Shown piece after piece: positions 10,235 through 21,574 of a DNA stretch of 64,000 nt (position 1 is its first letter; each line of letters starts with the position of its first letter). The stretch is from Cricetomys ansorgei. Its lineage: Eukaryota > Chordata > Mammalia > Rodentia > Nesomyidae. The position numbers and the translations under genes are program-made. The stretch spans positions 4,527,501 through 4,591,500 of the forward strand of contig JAMJFZ010000711.1 in NCBI GenBank assembly GCA_026225945.1, written 5' to 3'. The notes under the pieces are model-generated. The model was given only the letters and a program-made list of their open reading frames with translations, made no database searches and was not told the origin of the DNA.

Positions 10235-12355
10235 GAAATGTTTCAAGAGGCCTAAATTCTATAAAATGTAATGCTTTTGAATTACTTAGTTTGTCATGAC
10301 TACATATTTAAGTTATTCCTTTTATCTGTTGCCATGGTAAGCATTAGTTTATATTGATTTGGGGGTGTTTATATGAGTTTTTGGAGCCTTTATCTAAAAG
10401 TCAAAGCTTTCAAATAGTTGCATTAAAAAGGCATACTACTTAGAATGCTAAAATGTCACTGAAATTCTCCTGTGTACCATCCCAATTTTTGACATTAAAC
10501 ATCACAATTTATAAAGTCTCATTTTGATTCCTGGTCACCAGATGGTAGGGTCTCTGTGATATGTTGAAGCAGATTCCCCTGATACCCCGTTATAAGCGGC
10601 CTTCAGTATCAACACTTCTGTGGTCTGAGGAGCTAATGTACTTTTACTGGTTAAAGATACCAGGTCAAAAGGCAAGAACATGTGGTTTTCTGAGGGCCAC
10701 CTGAGAATTCAAGCTGGTCTGTGAAATGCTTGAGTGATGTGCATTAAAAAGAAGGTGCATTTACACCTCTCAGACTCATGTGTCACATTTTTATTATTTA
10801 CAGTGCGTTGGGGACGGAGTAAAATGCCTTACCAACGGAGTGCATTTGTTTTCTTTCCATCAACCCTTCTAGGAATGTTTATGTGACTTATTTTTTAATG
10901 CTTAAATTTAGCAAACCCCATCTGTGAACATCTCTCTCTGTCCCAGGTCAGCAGACCTGAAATAACTTGAAACTTCTGAAAGGATATGCTTTAGTGGACC
11001 TTGATTGATACAGAATGCACAGGATCCCAAGGGAAATTTTACATGTACCTAGTAAAGGAAGGGGAGAAAGGTGTGGTGGGTACTGGGCAGGGCAGGAGGG
11101 GATACTTATTAAATCAGGATCAGAGGATCTCCAACCTCATTTTAACTAGGAGAAATTATAGCTCTCACTGAGTCTATCTCAGTGAGTGCATTGTACATAA
11201 CAGTACAGACTGGCCTTGTTTCTTGTGCCAGTATCCATTTCCAGCTTCTTTCAGATTTCTGTCTCCTAAAGATACCCTCCAAATAGCCTCCTTTACCTGC
11301 ATTGGCTGCTACTATTGAAGAACCACACCACTCTTTGTAGTGGATACTACTAGTTATTCCATAGACTCAACATCCCAGAAGAGAAATCCAAATCTGTAAT
11401 CTCTTTATAGACATAGAAATTAAGATTCACAAATGTACAGGGAAAACACCCCAATTCTCGCCTTTGTTAACTAAAAGAATCTACAACGGTACATGTGTAG
11501 ATTGCCTCCATTTTACCATCCTCTGTTTAAAAAAAAAAATAAAAGCCTTAAACCCATACTGATTCTATCAATCTTTTTGCACTAAAATGAAGTATCTGTT
11601 TAAAATAAGTTTTGTTTTGTTTCTGTTTTTGTTTTTAAATGACAGTTAGGTAGGTAGTTACTGACAGATCCTGTGCTGACTTGAGAGGGGTGGCACTGCG
11701 TTTGCAAAGATGGTTAAGTTCCTGGCAAGATCAAGCAAGATGCCCTTTCAGAGGTTACCTTAAGATCTTTGCCAAGGAAGTAACACACATCCTTCCACCA
11801 CAGAAATAATCCTTCCACCCTCAGGACATTCCTGACTGTTGACTATCTGTAAACTTCTAATTTTCAAGTTGGCTTGTTAATCACACCAAATTACAGAAAC
11901 TTGCTCTTGGCCCTGTGTGATGTGACTCCTGGGCCTGCTGGCAGGCTGACTGCTGACCTGCTAAGACCCAGCTGTACATTCACCCCTCTTCCTGAAGTCT
12001 GGTTTTTCCCTGTGTCTGTGTCCTTATGGTGCTCTTCTAAAGGCCGTATTATATAGGTATCCCAAGCCCTGTGTTGAGCACCAGCAGCCTCACAAAGCCC
12101 TCTACTGTCCTCGACGCAGACTCGCCAGCACCCTTTATGTCCCAGAGTACTTGCCCTGACTTCTGTTATAATATTCCTGGTACCATGTTGCTTGTTGTTG
12201 TTGTTGTTCACCCCGCCCCCACCCCTGGGCTAAGAAGACTTTTGTGCACAAACTCTGTGTCTTAATCTTTCTGATTGTCTTCGTCTGATTCAAAGATTGT
12301 CCTAACATAATTTCTCTCTAAATGATACTTGAGTGGACGAGTAAAAAGATAGGTA
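10235..12355. other. long single-copy interval
   Basis: About 2.1 kb with no SINE or LINE I can name. It holds a short A run (11527-11538) and a GTT run (12189-12207). No reading frame on either strand shows a recognisable domain. Confidence 0.5.
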
Positions 12356-12357
12356 AT

Positions 12358-12602
12358 AAAGATAGAAACTAACATTTACTAAATGTCTACTCTGTTCAAA
12401 GAATTGTCAGTATCTTCAAAACATTCTGATCTCTATTGCATCCCCCTACTAAGTAGGATTATATTTATCCTGATTTTGCCAATGGGAAAGTTGAAATTCA
12501 ACAGGGTCAAGTAACTTACCCAAAATTATTCAACTAATGATTGACAGAATTTGCACTCAGACCTGTCTGCTCTCTAAGCAAAAGTTTTTAACCAAAGCTA
12601 AG
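12358..12602 (-). mobile_element. MIR SINE, near full length, antisense
   Basis: Clear inverted MIR along most of its length: 'aaactaacatttactaaatg', 'gtcaagtaacttacccaaaa' (compare 'ttaagtaacttgcccaaggt'), 'ttgcactcagacctgtctgc'. One of the best-preserved MIRs here. Confidence 0.9.
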
Positions 12603-13498
12603 AATACGGTAGCTAAACAAGAGAGCCTCCTGCTTGCTCCCTCTACAGAGCCCACAGAAAGAAGCACCTAATAAAGACCAAACATCCTATTGTGTGCTAT
12701 TCCCCATAAAGTGCCTCAAATGGTACTTCTCTGTGAAAACAGAAAAAAAAAAAAAAGTTTTAATCCTAAAAGATCTATAAGAATTAGAGTCTTTATCAGC
12801 TACTTACCACAACTTTAAGTAAAACAAGAATATAAAAGCAATCGTTTAGATTTCAATACATAAGTACTCAGGAATCATAGTAATTTTCTACCTTTTTAAT
12901 CTGATTATTTAATCTTTTAAGCAAAAAGGGTACAACTCATTCTGTAACTATAAGAGGTTCTATTAATTTAGGTTTTTAAAAACTAATTCTCAATCCGTTG
13001 TTACATCTTCCAATTACTCCATCAATATATATGTTTTAAAGACACTGAAGCCTGTGTAAATGCACAGTAGACAAAAGGGACATTTCACTGGCATCTGTCG
13101 TTATTTTTTAATTTGTTCTGAGGCATCCCCATTTTTAAATCACTTCTAGCTCTTGGAGTCATGGTTTGACCACGCTGCACTAGAGTTACAGTTCTTTCCT
13201 TTGTTCTTAGATTCCTGGGCAAAAGGATCTACCTTTATTTTTGGCTCTACGTTTTGCCAGAGCCCCTGAGAATTTCTGGTGAAGTGACCTAGGAGGAAAT
13301 CAGAAACTCCGCATACCGTCTCTACTCGTTAAGCCTCAGTGTGAGCCCCAGCAGCCAGACTCCTACAATTTGCCTCCAGCTCTTTGTCCTTTGTGTAGGA
13401 GACAGACAATTTCCACAAAGATGCATCGAATGTTTACTTGGTATCTGGCTACATGTTAGGCTATTGAAAAGCATAATGTCATTTATCCCTCAATGTCA
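12603..13498. other. single-copy AT-rich DNA
   Basis: Contains an A14 run near 12743 but no recognised element body. A weak MIR-like piece around 13430-13495 was not strong enough to call. Confidence 0.45.
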
Positions 13499-13500
13499 CA

Positions 13501-13585
13501 GGCCTGGGAATATAGCTCAGTGATAGAGCATTTGCCTAACATGTGTGAGACTCTAGTTTCAATTCTAGTAAATAAACAAAACAAT
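13501..13585 (+). mobile_element. ID SINE
   Basis: tRNA-Ala/BC1-derived ID element: 'gggaatatagctcagtgata' (A box), 'gcatttgcctaacatgtgtg', a degenerate B box near 'gtttcaattc', then an A-rich tail. Confidence 0.94.
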
Positions 13586-13830
13586 CTCATGGCATAAGTA
13601 ATAATTATTAACCCAACATAATTTTAATATATTAATATTTGTTTTTATAAGATTAGGAGTTTTATTCCTCATCCACTTCATGTAGCTAACCACATTTTTT
13701 TTAGATTAGGGAGTCTATTACTGGCAGGATATCCTATAGGATGGGTGGGTGAGATAGATAGGCAGACAGTTTTAACCACTCCATATTAAAGGAACTTCCT
13801 GTGTACTATCCTATTTTGTGTTTGCTCTTT

Positions 13831-13977
13831 TGAGATTTTTTTTCAAGACAGGGTTTCTCTGTTGTAATTCTGGCTGTCCTGGAACTCACTCTGTAGACCA
13901 GCCTGGCCTCTAATTCACAGAGACCTGCCTGCCTCTGCCACCTGAGTGCTGGGATTAAAGGCCACCACTGCCTAGCT
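13831..13977 (-). mobile_element. B1 SINE, near full length
   Basis: Inverted B1: 'tcaagacagggtttctctgt', 'ctggctgtcctggaactcac', 'gtagaccagcctggcctcta', 'tgagtgctgggattaaaggc'. The T-rich inverted tail is at 13831-13842. Confidence 0.98.
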
Positions 13978-14084
13978 TCTGTTTTATATTTAATGACACG
14001 TTTTAGAGATCTTTTATGGCACTTTGCAGAACGCCTCTCTGGTCTTATGATGTACAGTGGTCCAGTGTAAATTGTTTGGTGACT

Positions 14085-14167
14085 TTCTTTTTTATTCTTG
14101 CCTCTGGAATGATGTAGGGATCAAACCCAGGGCTTCACACATGCTAGGTAAGCATCTCCAACCCTGT
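14085..14167 (-). mobile_element. ID-type SINE, antisense
   Basis: Inverted ID order: 'agggatcaaacccagggctt' (B box), 'cacatgctaggtaagcatct' and a decayed A-box end 'ccaaccctgtact'. It could also be the ID-like head of a lost B4. Confidence 0.8.
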
Positions 14168-14331
14168 ACTATAGTTTCCCTGTCACAATTTTGAAACCCA
14201 AATCAGGCTGTGAGATTTAAATAACTTATTTTTATAAGTAAGAGAAAGTAAGTTATTTTATGTCCCTTAGCTCTGATTCAGAGAGCCACAGAAAACTGAA
14301 GATCATTTGTCAAAGACATAACAACTAACAT

Positions 14332-14333
<2 letters not shown>

Positions 14334-14371
<38 letters not shown>
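14334..14371. repeat. (CA)19 microsatellite
   Basis: Perfect 38-bp CA repeat. No SINE body is seen next to it. Confidence 0.97.
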
Positions 14372-14373
<2 letters not shown>

Positions 14374-14929
14374 AGAATTCCTCTGCTGCTCCCTTTTAGA
14401 TTTGCTCTCTGAGCGCCTCCTCTGAGTCTTGTTGGGCTGCTGGATCATATGAATGATGAGCCTGGTTCTTTTTGTCTTACTCACATCCTGTTTGAGTGAT
14501 GTATTTGGGCTTCTATCTCCCTGTCCACATCTGCCTTTATTGTAATCCTGTAGGTGTCTCCTCTGGACACTCAGGAGCAGTGATTTGTGGTGAGCTTTGG
14601 AAAATTGTAGCTTGGCCACAGTCCCCAGAGCTTCTGATACTTTCATGTACTCAACATTATTTTTCCTGCTCCTACTGCATCTCCACTTGAAACCTATCCA
14701 TCCGTAGTCAAAGACCTAACTGTCGTGAATGCAGGCAGAAGGGCTGAGGTTTGGGGATATCATTTAGCATCTCTCCGCTTGTCCCGGGTCACTTGATTCC
14801 TCCTGGCTGATTCTGAACTCTTGGCTATAGACCCTGATGTTACAGCCACAGTTCTAGGGGTAACATTGGATGTGCTAAGTGGTATCTGGTTTGGAAAATC
14901 ATAAAGATCTAGCAAGAACTTGGGAAATA

Positions 14930-15110
14930 TAGTATCTCATGCAACTCTTCCAAAACCATGTGAACTGTGTGATGATTATCCATATTATACAGACATGGGA
15001 ACTAAGGCCTAGTTTTTGTTTCCTCAGAGTTTATAGTCATCAAGTGATGGTTGAGATTCAAATCAAGTCCTTCTAAGCTAGTGATTTTTGTATTATCAAG
15101 GTAATACTCA
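14930..15110 (-). mobile_element. MIR SINE, antisense
   Basis: Inverted MIR: 'tctcatgcaactcttccaaa', 'catgggaactaaggcctagt', and the tRNA-like end 'gagattcaaatcaagtcctt' (compare 'ggattcgaacccaggtctg'). Confidence 0.85.
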
Positions 15111-15392
15111 GAAGAGACCTGTGATCCCTGATGGCACATGAAAGCACATATTTAGTAAAAACTTGTACATCTGGTTCAAGTTCACTCACAGAGTGATTTT
15201 ACTACAAGGAATAGCTTATGATTGACAGAAGATCCTGTGAAGTTCAGCACATTACAATTATATTAAAATGAAACACCCACTCTCTTTTCTGCAAATTCAT
15301 CATCCATACATTTTATTTCAGTCTCATGCATGTCTGAAATGATTTCTAGCCAATTTTGGAAAGAACATTTCTCTTTCAGTGAAACTAATTAT
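15111..15392. other. single-copy spacer between two MIRs
   Basis: No recognised element. Flanked by two antisense MIR copies of similar orientation. Confidence 0.4.
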
Positions 15393-15602
15393 ACTTTCAA
15401 TAGCTGCCATGCTCATTGTGTGCCCGGCACTGTACTAAGCCATTTACATCCATTATGCCACCGCCTTCGCTATAACAATCTCCGTTATTGGTATCCTTTA
15501 GAGACAGGGCTTGTACTGAAATGAGATACAGTGATTGTCCAGGACAGTAACAAGGAATGAATTACAGAGCCCGGGTGACAACCAAGTCAGCCTGTAACCA
15601 AA
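15393..15602 (-). mobile_element. MIR SINE, near full length, antisense
   Basis: 'cattgtgtgcccggcactgt' and 'actaagccatttacatccat' match inverted MIR well. The tRNA-derived end 'gagcccgggtgacaaccaag' is more decayed. Confidence 0.9.
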
Positions 15603-16300
15603 GCCTCCAGAAGAAATGCCTGTTTCACCATGACTCCCTCCTTCCAATGGTAGTCAATGGAGTGGCCATCTTAGCTGGCCTCTAATAAGGTTCATAATCC
15701 CAGGCCCAAGACTATCCTAAATCTTGTATGATCAGCTGTTACTAATCAAAGACTTTTCAAGTATATATTTATCATACTTTCCTGCTAAGACTTCAGTACC
15801 CTTGGCCCCTTTGTTCATGAAATGCATCACTATTCAGTACATGTTCTTTTAATTTTAAAATCCCACCTGTATTGTTAACTTAGTACTCTTAGTCTGCTTC
15901 AGAGACTTACATACAGAATCTCACCTCCCAAGCCATCGGCTGTGTCCTGCAGGTTCCTAGTAGAATCCTCTCTGCTCTATTCACAAGACCATCCAGTTCT
16001 CTCTAAGCAACTCCCTTGCCCGGTAAGGTCCTTTCAGATTGATGTTGAAATTCAAAACAGCTTTCTATATTTTAAGGGATTAAAATTAATTTTTCTTAAG
16101 GATAGCACCTTGCCTTGCTTGCTTGCCTTGGCTTAAAGACCGAACAGGTCAACGAAATGTCTCTTAAAGCCAACTGGATGCCATCAGCATCAGACTGATG
16201 GGTATGCCCTTTAAAACCTTGCAGGAATTTGTTTTACAAGTCAGTGTTCTCATAAATTCTTCATGACTTCTTATATTAAAATAAGTTTTCCTAAGTGTAT
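15603..16300. other. single-copy DNA
   Basis: No interspersed repeat recognised. Composition becomes increasingly AT-rich toward the palindromic block at 16303. Confidence 0.45.
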
Positions 16301-16302
16301 TC

Positions 16303-16370
16303 TTTAGCTATTAAATTAAATTCTAATTTTAACAGTTAAATTTGAATTCAAATTGAATTTAATAGCTAAA
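16303..16370. repeat. AT-rich nested palindrome
   Basis: A perfect 15-bp inverted repeat (TTTAGCTATTAAATT at 16303-16317 and its complement at 16356-16370) encloses a 16-bp perfect palindrome, AATTTGAATTCAAATT, at 16339-16354. A partial third copy of the arm appears around 16405-16415. Could extrude a hairpin. No transposon ends recognised. Confidence 0.9.
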
Positions 16371-16499
16371 CTTGAATTAAAACAATACTTTCTTCATTTA
16401 ACTAATAGCTAAATTCTTGAGCAAATTAAATTTGAAGTATTTTGTTTTTGTTTTGTTTTGCTTTGGCTTGACTTCATTTTCCTCTGACATTTAGTTCTG

Positions 16500-16600
16500 T
16501 TCACTTCAGTTGAACATTTGCTGGGCACCAGCTGTATGCTAGGCACTGTTCAAGATACTTTGGTTTGTTAGACGAAAAGACTAGAATTCAGACTTTTCTA
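16500..16600 (-). mobile_element. L2 LINE 3' end, antisense
   Basis: 'gaacatttgctgggcaccag' and 'tgctaggcactgttcaagat' match inverted L2 closely ('gagcacctactatgtgcc...aggcactgttctagg'). Confidence 0.78.
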
Positions 16601-16639
16601 CTTTCGCTCACAACCTCTATGTTATCAGCATCGGCTGAT

Positions 16640-16725
16640 TGTTCTGAGGGCAAAGAATATGTTTAAGTCTTACCTAGCATGCCTTGTCTAACACGTAGAA
16701 AAATCCTTCTCTTAAGTAAATGACC
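16640..16725 (+). mobile_element. possible L2 3'-end fragment
   Basis: 'ttctgagggcaaagaatatg' and 'cctagcatgccttgtctaac' recall 'gagggcagggactttgtc' and 'cctagcacagtgcctggcac'. Weak and short. Confidence 0.4.
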
Positions 16726-17185
16726 TTCCCTCATCCGCTGTCATGAAGGGGACTCTTAGCAGGTGTGAACCGCAGAAGAGATATCCATACTTCAGTTTGC
16801 TGTTACAAAAAGCAAGGATGGATTTATTCTTTAAACTTGGTTCAAGTTCTCATTTGTTTCTGAAATCCCACAATGCCTTGCGGCCCTCCACTAGTAACAA
16901 TATTTTACTTCATTTGTGGCTAAGAAGTCTCTTGCGTCAGGAACCATGTCCTGTTCCTCTGTTTCCTCTCTCCAACAGACACAACCACTATGCTACACAC
17001 AAGAGCCCCTTCGCAATGTTGGTTGGCTTGAGTTGATCACAGGTGGCTTCATTCCTTTTCTGGACACAGACACCATGTCTTCATTATTAATAGTTCATAT
17101 CATTATAACTGTGTCATATCACAAGACACATGATTAGAAAGTGCTTATGTGCTTCAAGCTTATGTATTTCCTTGGATGGAGCTTT

Positions 17186-17350
17186 GTACATATATATATA
17201 TGCGCATATATATGCATCATATGTATGTATATATGCACATGTGTATATATGTATATATCTGTACATATATACACATGTGTATATATCATATATATGTGAT
17301 ATATTGGATATATGTGTGTATATTATATATATATATATATATATATATTC
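17186..17350. repeat. compound AT/TATG/CA microsatellite
   Basis: Alternating purine-pyrimidine tract of TA, TATG and CATG motifs, ending in a pure TA run (about 17323-17348). Many short self-complementary units. It produces spurious Tyr/Ile-rich frames on translation. Confidence 0.96.
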
Positions 17351-17504
17351 ATTCGATTATATATGTTCAATAGTATGAATCAAGGAATTAGAGCTTTCCC
17401 TGACTGATTGCCCTGCCTGTTGAATGAAAAGCAGTAACCAATTACATGTATGCAGTAGCTTCTCTGGTAGTACATATTTCTCTTTCACCTGACAAGTTGG
17501 GAAG

Positions 17505-17607
17505 CAAGATCTGGGAAAGGCTGGGCTTCTCTAAGGTCATATGAGGATATTGTATGAAAGCTGGGAGCAGAACCCAGTTCTCATTACCTCCAGCCCAGCC
17601 TTTTCCC
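17505..17607 (-). mobile_element. MIR SINE fragment, antisense
   Basis: 'cttctctaaggtcatatgag' and 'gagcagaacccagttctcat' parallel the inverted MIR 'gcccaaggtcacacagctag' and 'gattcgaacccaggtctg' blocks. Confidence 0.68.
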
Positions 17608-17639
17608 CATCGGCATATCTATCTCTTCCTCATTACATC

Positions 17640-18325
17640 CACACTGGTGCTGCTTACGACCAGGCTCCGTCCCTCCCACCTGGCCTGCTGCATCCACCCC
17701 CTCACTGTTCTCTCTAACACCTCCAGTCCATCCTCTACATGGTTACCAAGGTGATCTTTTAAAGTGCTAACCAGATCATGTTCATGCTGTTGAGCATCTT
17801 TCAGAAGTTCCCCTGGCTGCTGCATAGAGTCCCATGACCTGTACTGTGGCAGCTGATCCACCCTCTCACTGAAAAGACTTGCCTCTCATTTCCTTTCCTT
17901 AGTCAATCTTCAGTTGGGTTAAAGCATCTTCCATGGCCACAGACTTCAGGTTTAGGTCACTGTGGATTATTTCCATTCATATTGCTCTCTCCATCCAGAC
18001 CACGTCTCACCCTTTTCTGGATGGTTAACAACGCCTAGGCCTTAGGGGTAGATAACAAAGGGGGCTCGTTTACTGAATCACAAGCAGTCTTCTTTCACCT
18101 CCTTTGCATACTCTTTCTCTCATTAGAGCCAGTCACTGAACATCTCATGCACAGTCTTCTATGGTTATAGCTGTAACAGTTCTTCCACTTTGCTAGTGAC
18201 TACATCACTTTCCTAAGAGGCCATGAACTTCTTTAGGGCAGGGGCTAGGCCCTATATTTGTTTTCCCAGAGCCTGACTCTGAATCAGACATATAGAAGCA
18301 AGTCATTACATTGCTGCTGACTCCA
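17640..18325 (+). mobile_element. L2 LINE 3' region, sense
   Basis: Long, gapped match to the end of L2. The 5' part has 'aaggtgatcttttaaagtgc' and 'ccagatcatgttcatgctgt'; the 3' part has 'ccatgaacttctttagggca' (compare 'ctccatgagggcaggga') and 'cagagcctgactctgaatca'. About 0.7 kb, so one of the longest ancient elements here. No coding capacity. Confidence 0.75.
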
Positions 18326-18329
18326 TTAT

Positions 18330-19136
18330 AAATATAACTTCTATAACCCTTCACAGAGACTAGACTCAACTTAACAGTTTCCTTTAAATTAAGCCTTGCA
18401 TGGATGATAGAAGACTCAAAGGAAGGAGAAAATCGGCACTTGAAAACATCTGTTTTATAGAAGGTAAACACATACCTTGTATTCTTCCACTGCCAGATAG
18501 CCTTTGAGCATATTGGGGATGCAGATGGGAGAGGACCATGGCATACTCCCCTGAGCCCTCTTGCACTGCTTCCCAACTGCTTCCTCACGAGGTTTACTAT
18601 AAGATGGAGTGAGTGTGGTTACATAGTCAGTGAACCCTTGTGACATCCCACCCTTTTATCACAGGGTAGACTTTCAGCTACTTTTCCAGCTCACTTGGTA
18701 AACACAACCCTACCTGAACCCTTCCCAGTTGCTGAAGTGTCCATTGTTTATGTATTTATGAACCCAGTCCCCTGGACTACAGAACTCACTTAAAAATGTT
18801 CCTGCCTCATCTGGCTTAAATAGGGCATACTAAGGAGCAACAGAGAAGCAATAGAATCATAGTTTGGAAAAGGAAAAAGTCCCAGCAAATAGAAAGAAGC
18901 AAGATATTCAGATTCTTTTCTTTTCCTTCCTTTATGATGTTGTGCTGAGAAAGAGAAGGCATTTTCATCAAGGCATTTCACACTTTCTATCTGGAAGTCC
19001 ATATTTCTACCTGAAATGATTTGAGTTTCAAAGTCTGTGCATCTGAGTCAATGAATGGAGTTTGAATCGTATCCAGACAGGCCAGTCTCCAAGCCTAGGA
19101 CAATGACCTTTCTTTTTAAACCCTTTAAAAAATTAT
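18330..19136. other. single-copy DNA
   Basis: No repeat family recognised. Open frames on the minus strand (up to 127 codons, 18205-18588) overlap L2 at one end and show no domain. Confidence 0.45.
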
Positions 19137-19137
19137 T

Positions 19138-19308
19138 CTTTTTTTTTTTTTTTTATGAGTGCTCTACCTGCATGTACACCTGCATGCCAGGAGAGGGCAT
19201 CTGATCCCATTACAGATGGTTATGAGTCACCATATGGTTGCTGGGAATTGAACTCAGGACGTCTGGAGCAGTCAGTGCTCTTAACTGCTGAGCCATCTCT
19301 CCAGCTCC
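19138..19308 (-). mobile_element. B2 SINE, cricetid-like subtype
   Basis: Inverted B2 with a T-rich (A-tail) start, the 3' motif 'tgcatgtacacctgcatgcc', then 'aggagagggcatctgatccc', 'ggttgctgggaattgaactc' (inverted B box) and head 'gagccatctctccagctcc'. The 3' motif replaces the 'tggtgtgtctgaagacagct'-type tail of Mus and Rattus B2. Confidence 0.97.
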
Positions 19309-19333
19309 TCCTGTTCTTATTAATAGAAGAAAA

Positions 19334-19500
19334 AATTATATTTGTGTGTGTCTATGTGTGTGTCCACTATGTCATATTTGTGGAGGTCAGAACAACTTGT
19401 GGGTATCAGTTCTCTTTCTACCATGTGGGTTCTGGGAATTGAACTCAGGTCACCAAGCTTTGTGGTAAGCACCTTTCCCCACTAAGCCATCACACTGCCC
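19334..19500 (-). mobile_element. RSINE1-type SINE
   Basis: Inverted RSINE1: a TG-rich lead (inverted tail), 'tggaggtcagaacaacttgt', 'tctaccatgtgggttctggg', and head 'gcacctttccccactaagcc'. Only 25 bp from the preceding B2, so the two form a SINE cluster. Confidence 0.85.
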
Positions 19501-19714
19501 CTCCCCCGCTTTTCTTTTTTTCATTTTCTTGTGTGTTTTTTATTCTTTTGGCCACTCAATACGCCTGAACACAAACAGCCTCATAGGACATCCACTTCCT
19601 CAAAGGAAGGCACACTCTTTATCTGCTGGATTCTCCAAAAGCTCCATTAACTTCGGTAAGGCGTTACATTGGTCCTGGAGGTCACAGATGTCTATGGTAC
19701 TTAGAGAAGTAAGT

Positions 19715-19852
19715 CCTTCAGCATTACTCAGCTCCAGGTCCAGGCCCAACTCCATTATTTGCCACTTATGTGGTCATCGGACTATCACTTCATCCAGCCT
19801 TCTGTGCCTCAGTTTCCATATCTCCTAAGTGGAACTCATTATTATAATACTT
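19715..19852 (+). mobile_element. MIR SINE, sense
   Basis: 'cactccattatttgccactt'-type tRNA-related region followed by the well-kept core 'tgtgcctcagtttccatatc'. The 3' end decays after 'attattataatact'. Confidence 0.85.
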
Positions 19853-19854
19853 CA

Positions 19855-21025
19855 GCTATAAACTTGTCAAAATTAAGCCTTGTAAAAGAACTTCACAGTA
19901 AATCAAGAGTCACTAATGTTTTTATTTTGTTTTGTTTGGCTTGTAAGACTTGAGTACAGCCCTGCTTTTCCTCACCTTTGCTTTCCAATGTCTCTAACAG
20001 TTATTGGCTCAATTTGATGCACTAAAATATGGGAAGAGACTCACATATTTAAGAACCCACCCAGATGATTGATCCCTCTCTCGTCTGTCACCTTTTGGTT
20101 TTGGCTGCACGTCCTCTGTTCAACCTCTCTAAATGACTCAGAGCTCTTTCTTTTGACAGCAACTTCTCAGAATGAGAGGCAATAGCAAATATTTTGGCAT
20201 TATTCACTGGAAAAGATAATAGCCCTTTTTTTGCCTTCCTTATTTGGAGACTGATGGGTAATAGTTTAGAAAGCACTCAGCAAGGACCAAACATAACCTG
20301 ATTGGGTAGAGTCTTTAATTTATATTGTTTTCCCTTTTATCAAGGGGGAAGAGGTCAGGGTGCAGTGCTCTCCATAAAGGAGAAAAGAAGAGAGGCCTGG
20401 AGCAGCAGACTTAGGCTACCTGTTGTGACTACATCCTGCTGCCGCTGTTCACAGTCTGATGGAATGATGCCTGCTGTTCATTTGGCCTTTCCTGAAGCAA
20501 TGATAGGTACTCAGGACCCCCAACCCAGTAAGGTCAGCCAATCTGCAGTTTGTTTCAGGCATAAGCCAGTGGTGGACATTTGTCTCCAGATTGAAAGAGT
20601 TAAATCATAAGGTATTAGTTGCAGCATTCCTAATAGAATAATGATGTGAATGAAATAAAAACTTCTTTTCTCACAGTCTAAAACTTGAAGCCAATCCTTT
20701 GGCCTAGCAATTCTTTGCCTAATAATTTAGGAACTTCTAATTTTTTTTCTACTCTGTGGCTCCTCCATCTCCAGCATTTGACGTCTGAGGGCAAAGGATT
20801 GATTTGCATGAATCAGGTGGGAAGGAAAGGGAAGCTGAAGGCTTGGGAAGGGAATGTTTTCGTGGGACAGAGCTGTTCTATTACGTGGGCCAGAGCTCAC
20901 ATTCCCTTGGCCAGACCTCAAACACGTGGCCACACCTAACTTCCAGGGCAGAATCTAGTTTTAACTTCTGGAAGAAAGCAAATCAGTTTGGAAAAGTAGC
21001 TAGTCTCTGGCTCAGGATCACCATG
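19855..21025. other. single-copy interval
   Basis: About 1.2 kb without recognised repeats. 20040-20340 is evenly AT-rich, without simple repeats, and could be constrained sequence, but nothing in it identifies a function. Confidence 0.45.
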
Positions 21026-21027
21026 AC

Positions 21028-21107
21028 AGAAACCAGTGCCTACAAAGCCCTTGTTCAGCGCAAGGCATTGTGCTCAGCACTTCACCTGCGTTAGTCATGA
21101 CTTCATA
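21028..21107 (-). mobile_element. MIR SINE, first part (split by L1M)
   Basis: 'aaggcattgtgctcagcact' and 'tcacctgcgttagtcatgac' match inverted MIR ('aggcactgtgctaagcac...ttacatgcattatctcat'). The match stops where the L1M piece begins and resumes at 21355. Confidence 0.72.
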
Positions 21108-21109
21108 TG

Positions 21110-21345
21110 GCTTATAATTCATTCCTTTAAAGCATGTAATTCAGTGATTTTTTAATATATTCAGGGTTATGTAACCATCACCACAATCAATTTTAGAGCA
21201 TTTTCATCATCCCCCAAATAAGCTTCACACCTATTAGCAATTCATCATTGACTCCCAACCCAAATCCCGGACTCCTGGAAAACTACCAACTTAGTTTCTG
21301 TGTGTCTGGACTTCCTTTGCTAAATATTTCATAGAAATAGAATAC
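21110..21345 (-). mobile_element. L1M LINE fragment, antisense
   Basis: Clear antisense L1M 3'-region order: 'gtaattcagtgattttttaa', 'gtaaccatcaccacaatcaa', 'ttttagagcattttcatcat', 'actaccaacttagtttctg' and 'tatttcatagaaatagaata'. Ancient placental L1. No open frame remains. Confidence 0.9.
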
Positions 21346-21354
21346 CTGTTTTCT

Positions 21355-21450
21355 TTAATAAAATTCTCACAGTTCTGCAAGGCAAGCGTGTTGTTGCTCC
21401 CATTTCATAGATGAATATACAGAAGATTGCATTGTTTTAAATGATTTACT
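21355..21450 (-). mobile_element. MIR SINE, second part
   Basis: 'aattctcacagttctgcaag' and 'cccatttcatagatgaatat' continue the inverted MIR of 21028-21107 ('cctcacaacaaccctatgag...cccattttacagatgagga'). Confidence 0.7.
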
Positions 21451-21574
21451 AATTTGTTTCAATCTTGCCCATTGTTGAAATTGACAGTTTTGTAGGATTT
21501 AGCAGTTCTGTTTCTTTCTTCTTTTTTTAATGATCATTACTACAACAAACTGATTTCACAGCAAATTTACCAAA

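Noticed and set aside
13430..13498. Weak MIR-like sequence just before the ID element
   Set aside because: Only a few short matches; below the level I would report.
14278..14646. 122-codon minus-strand frame with a Cys/Val repeat
   Set aside because: Crosses the CA tract at 14334-14371. No motif outside the repeat.
17130..17378. Tyr/Ile-rich membrane-like small proteins
   Set aside because: Pure translation of the AT microsatellite at 17186-17350.
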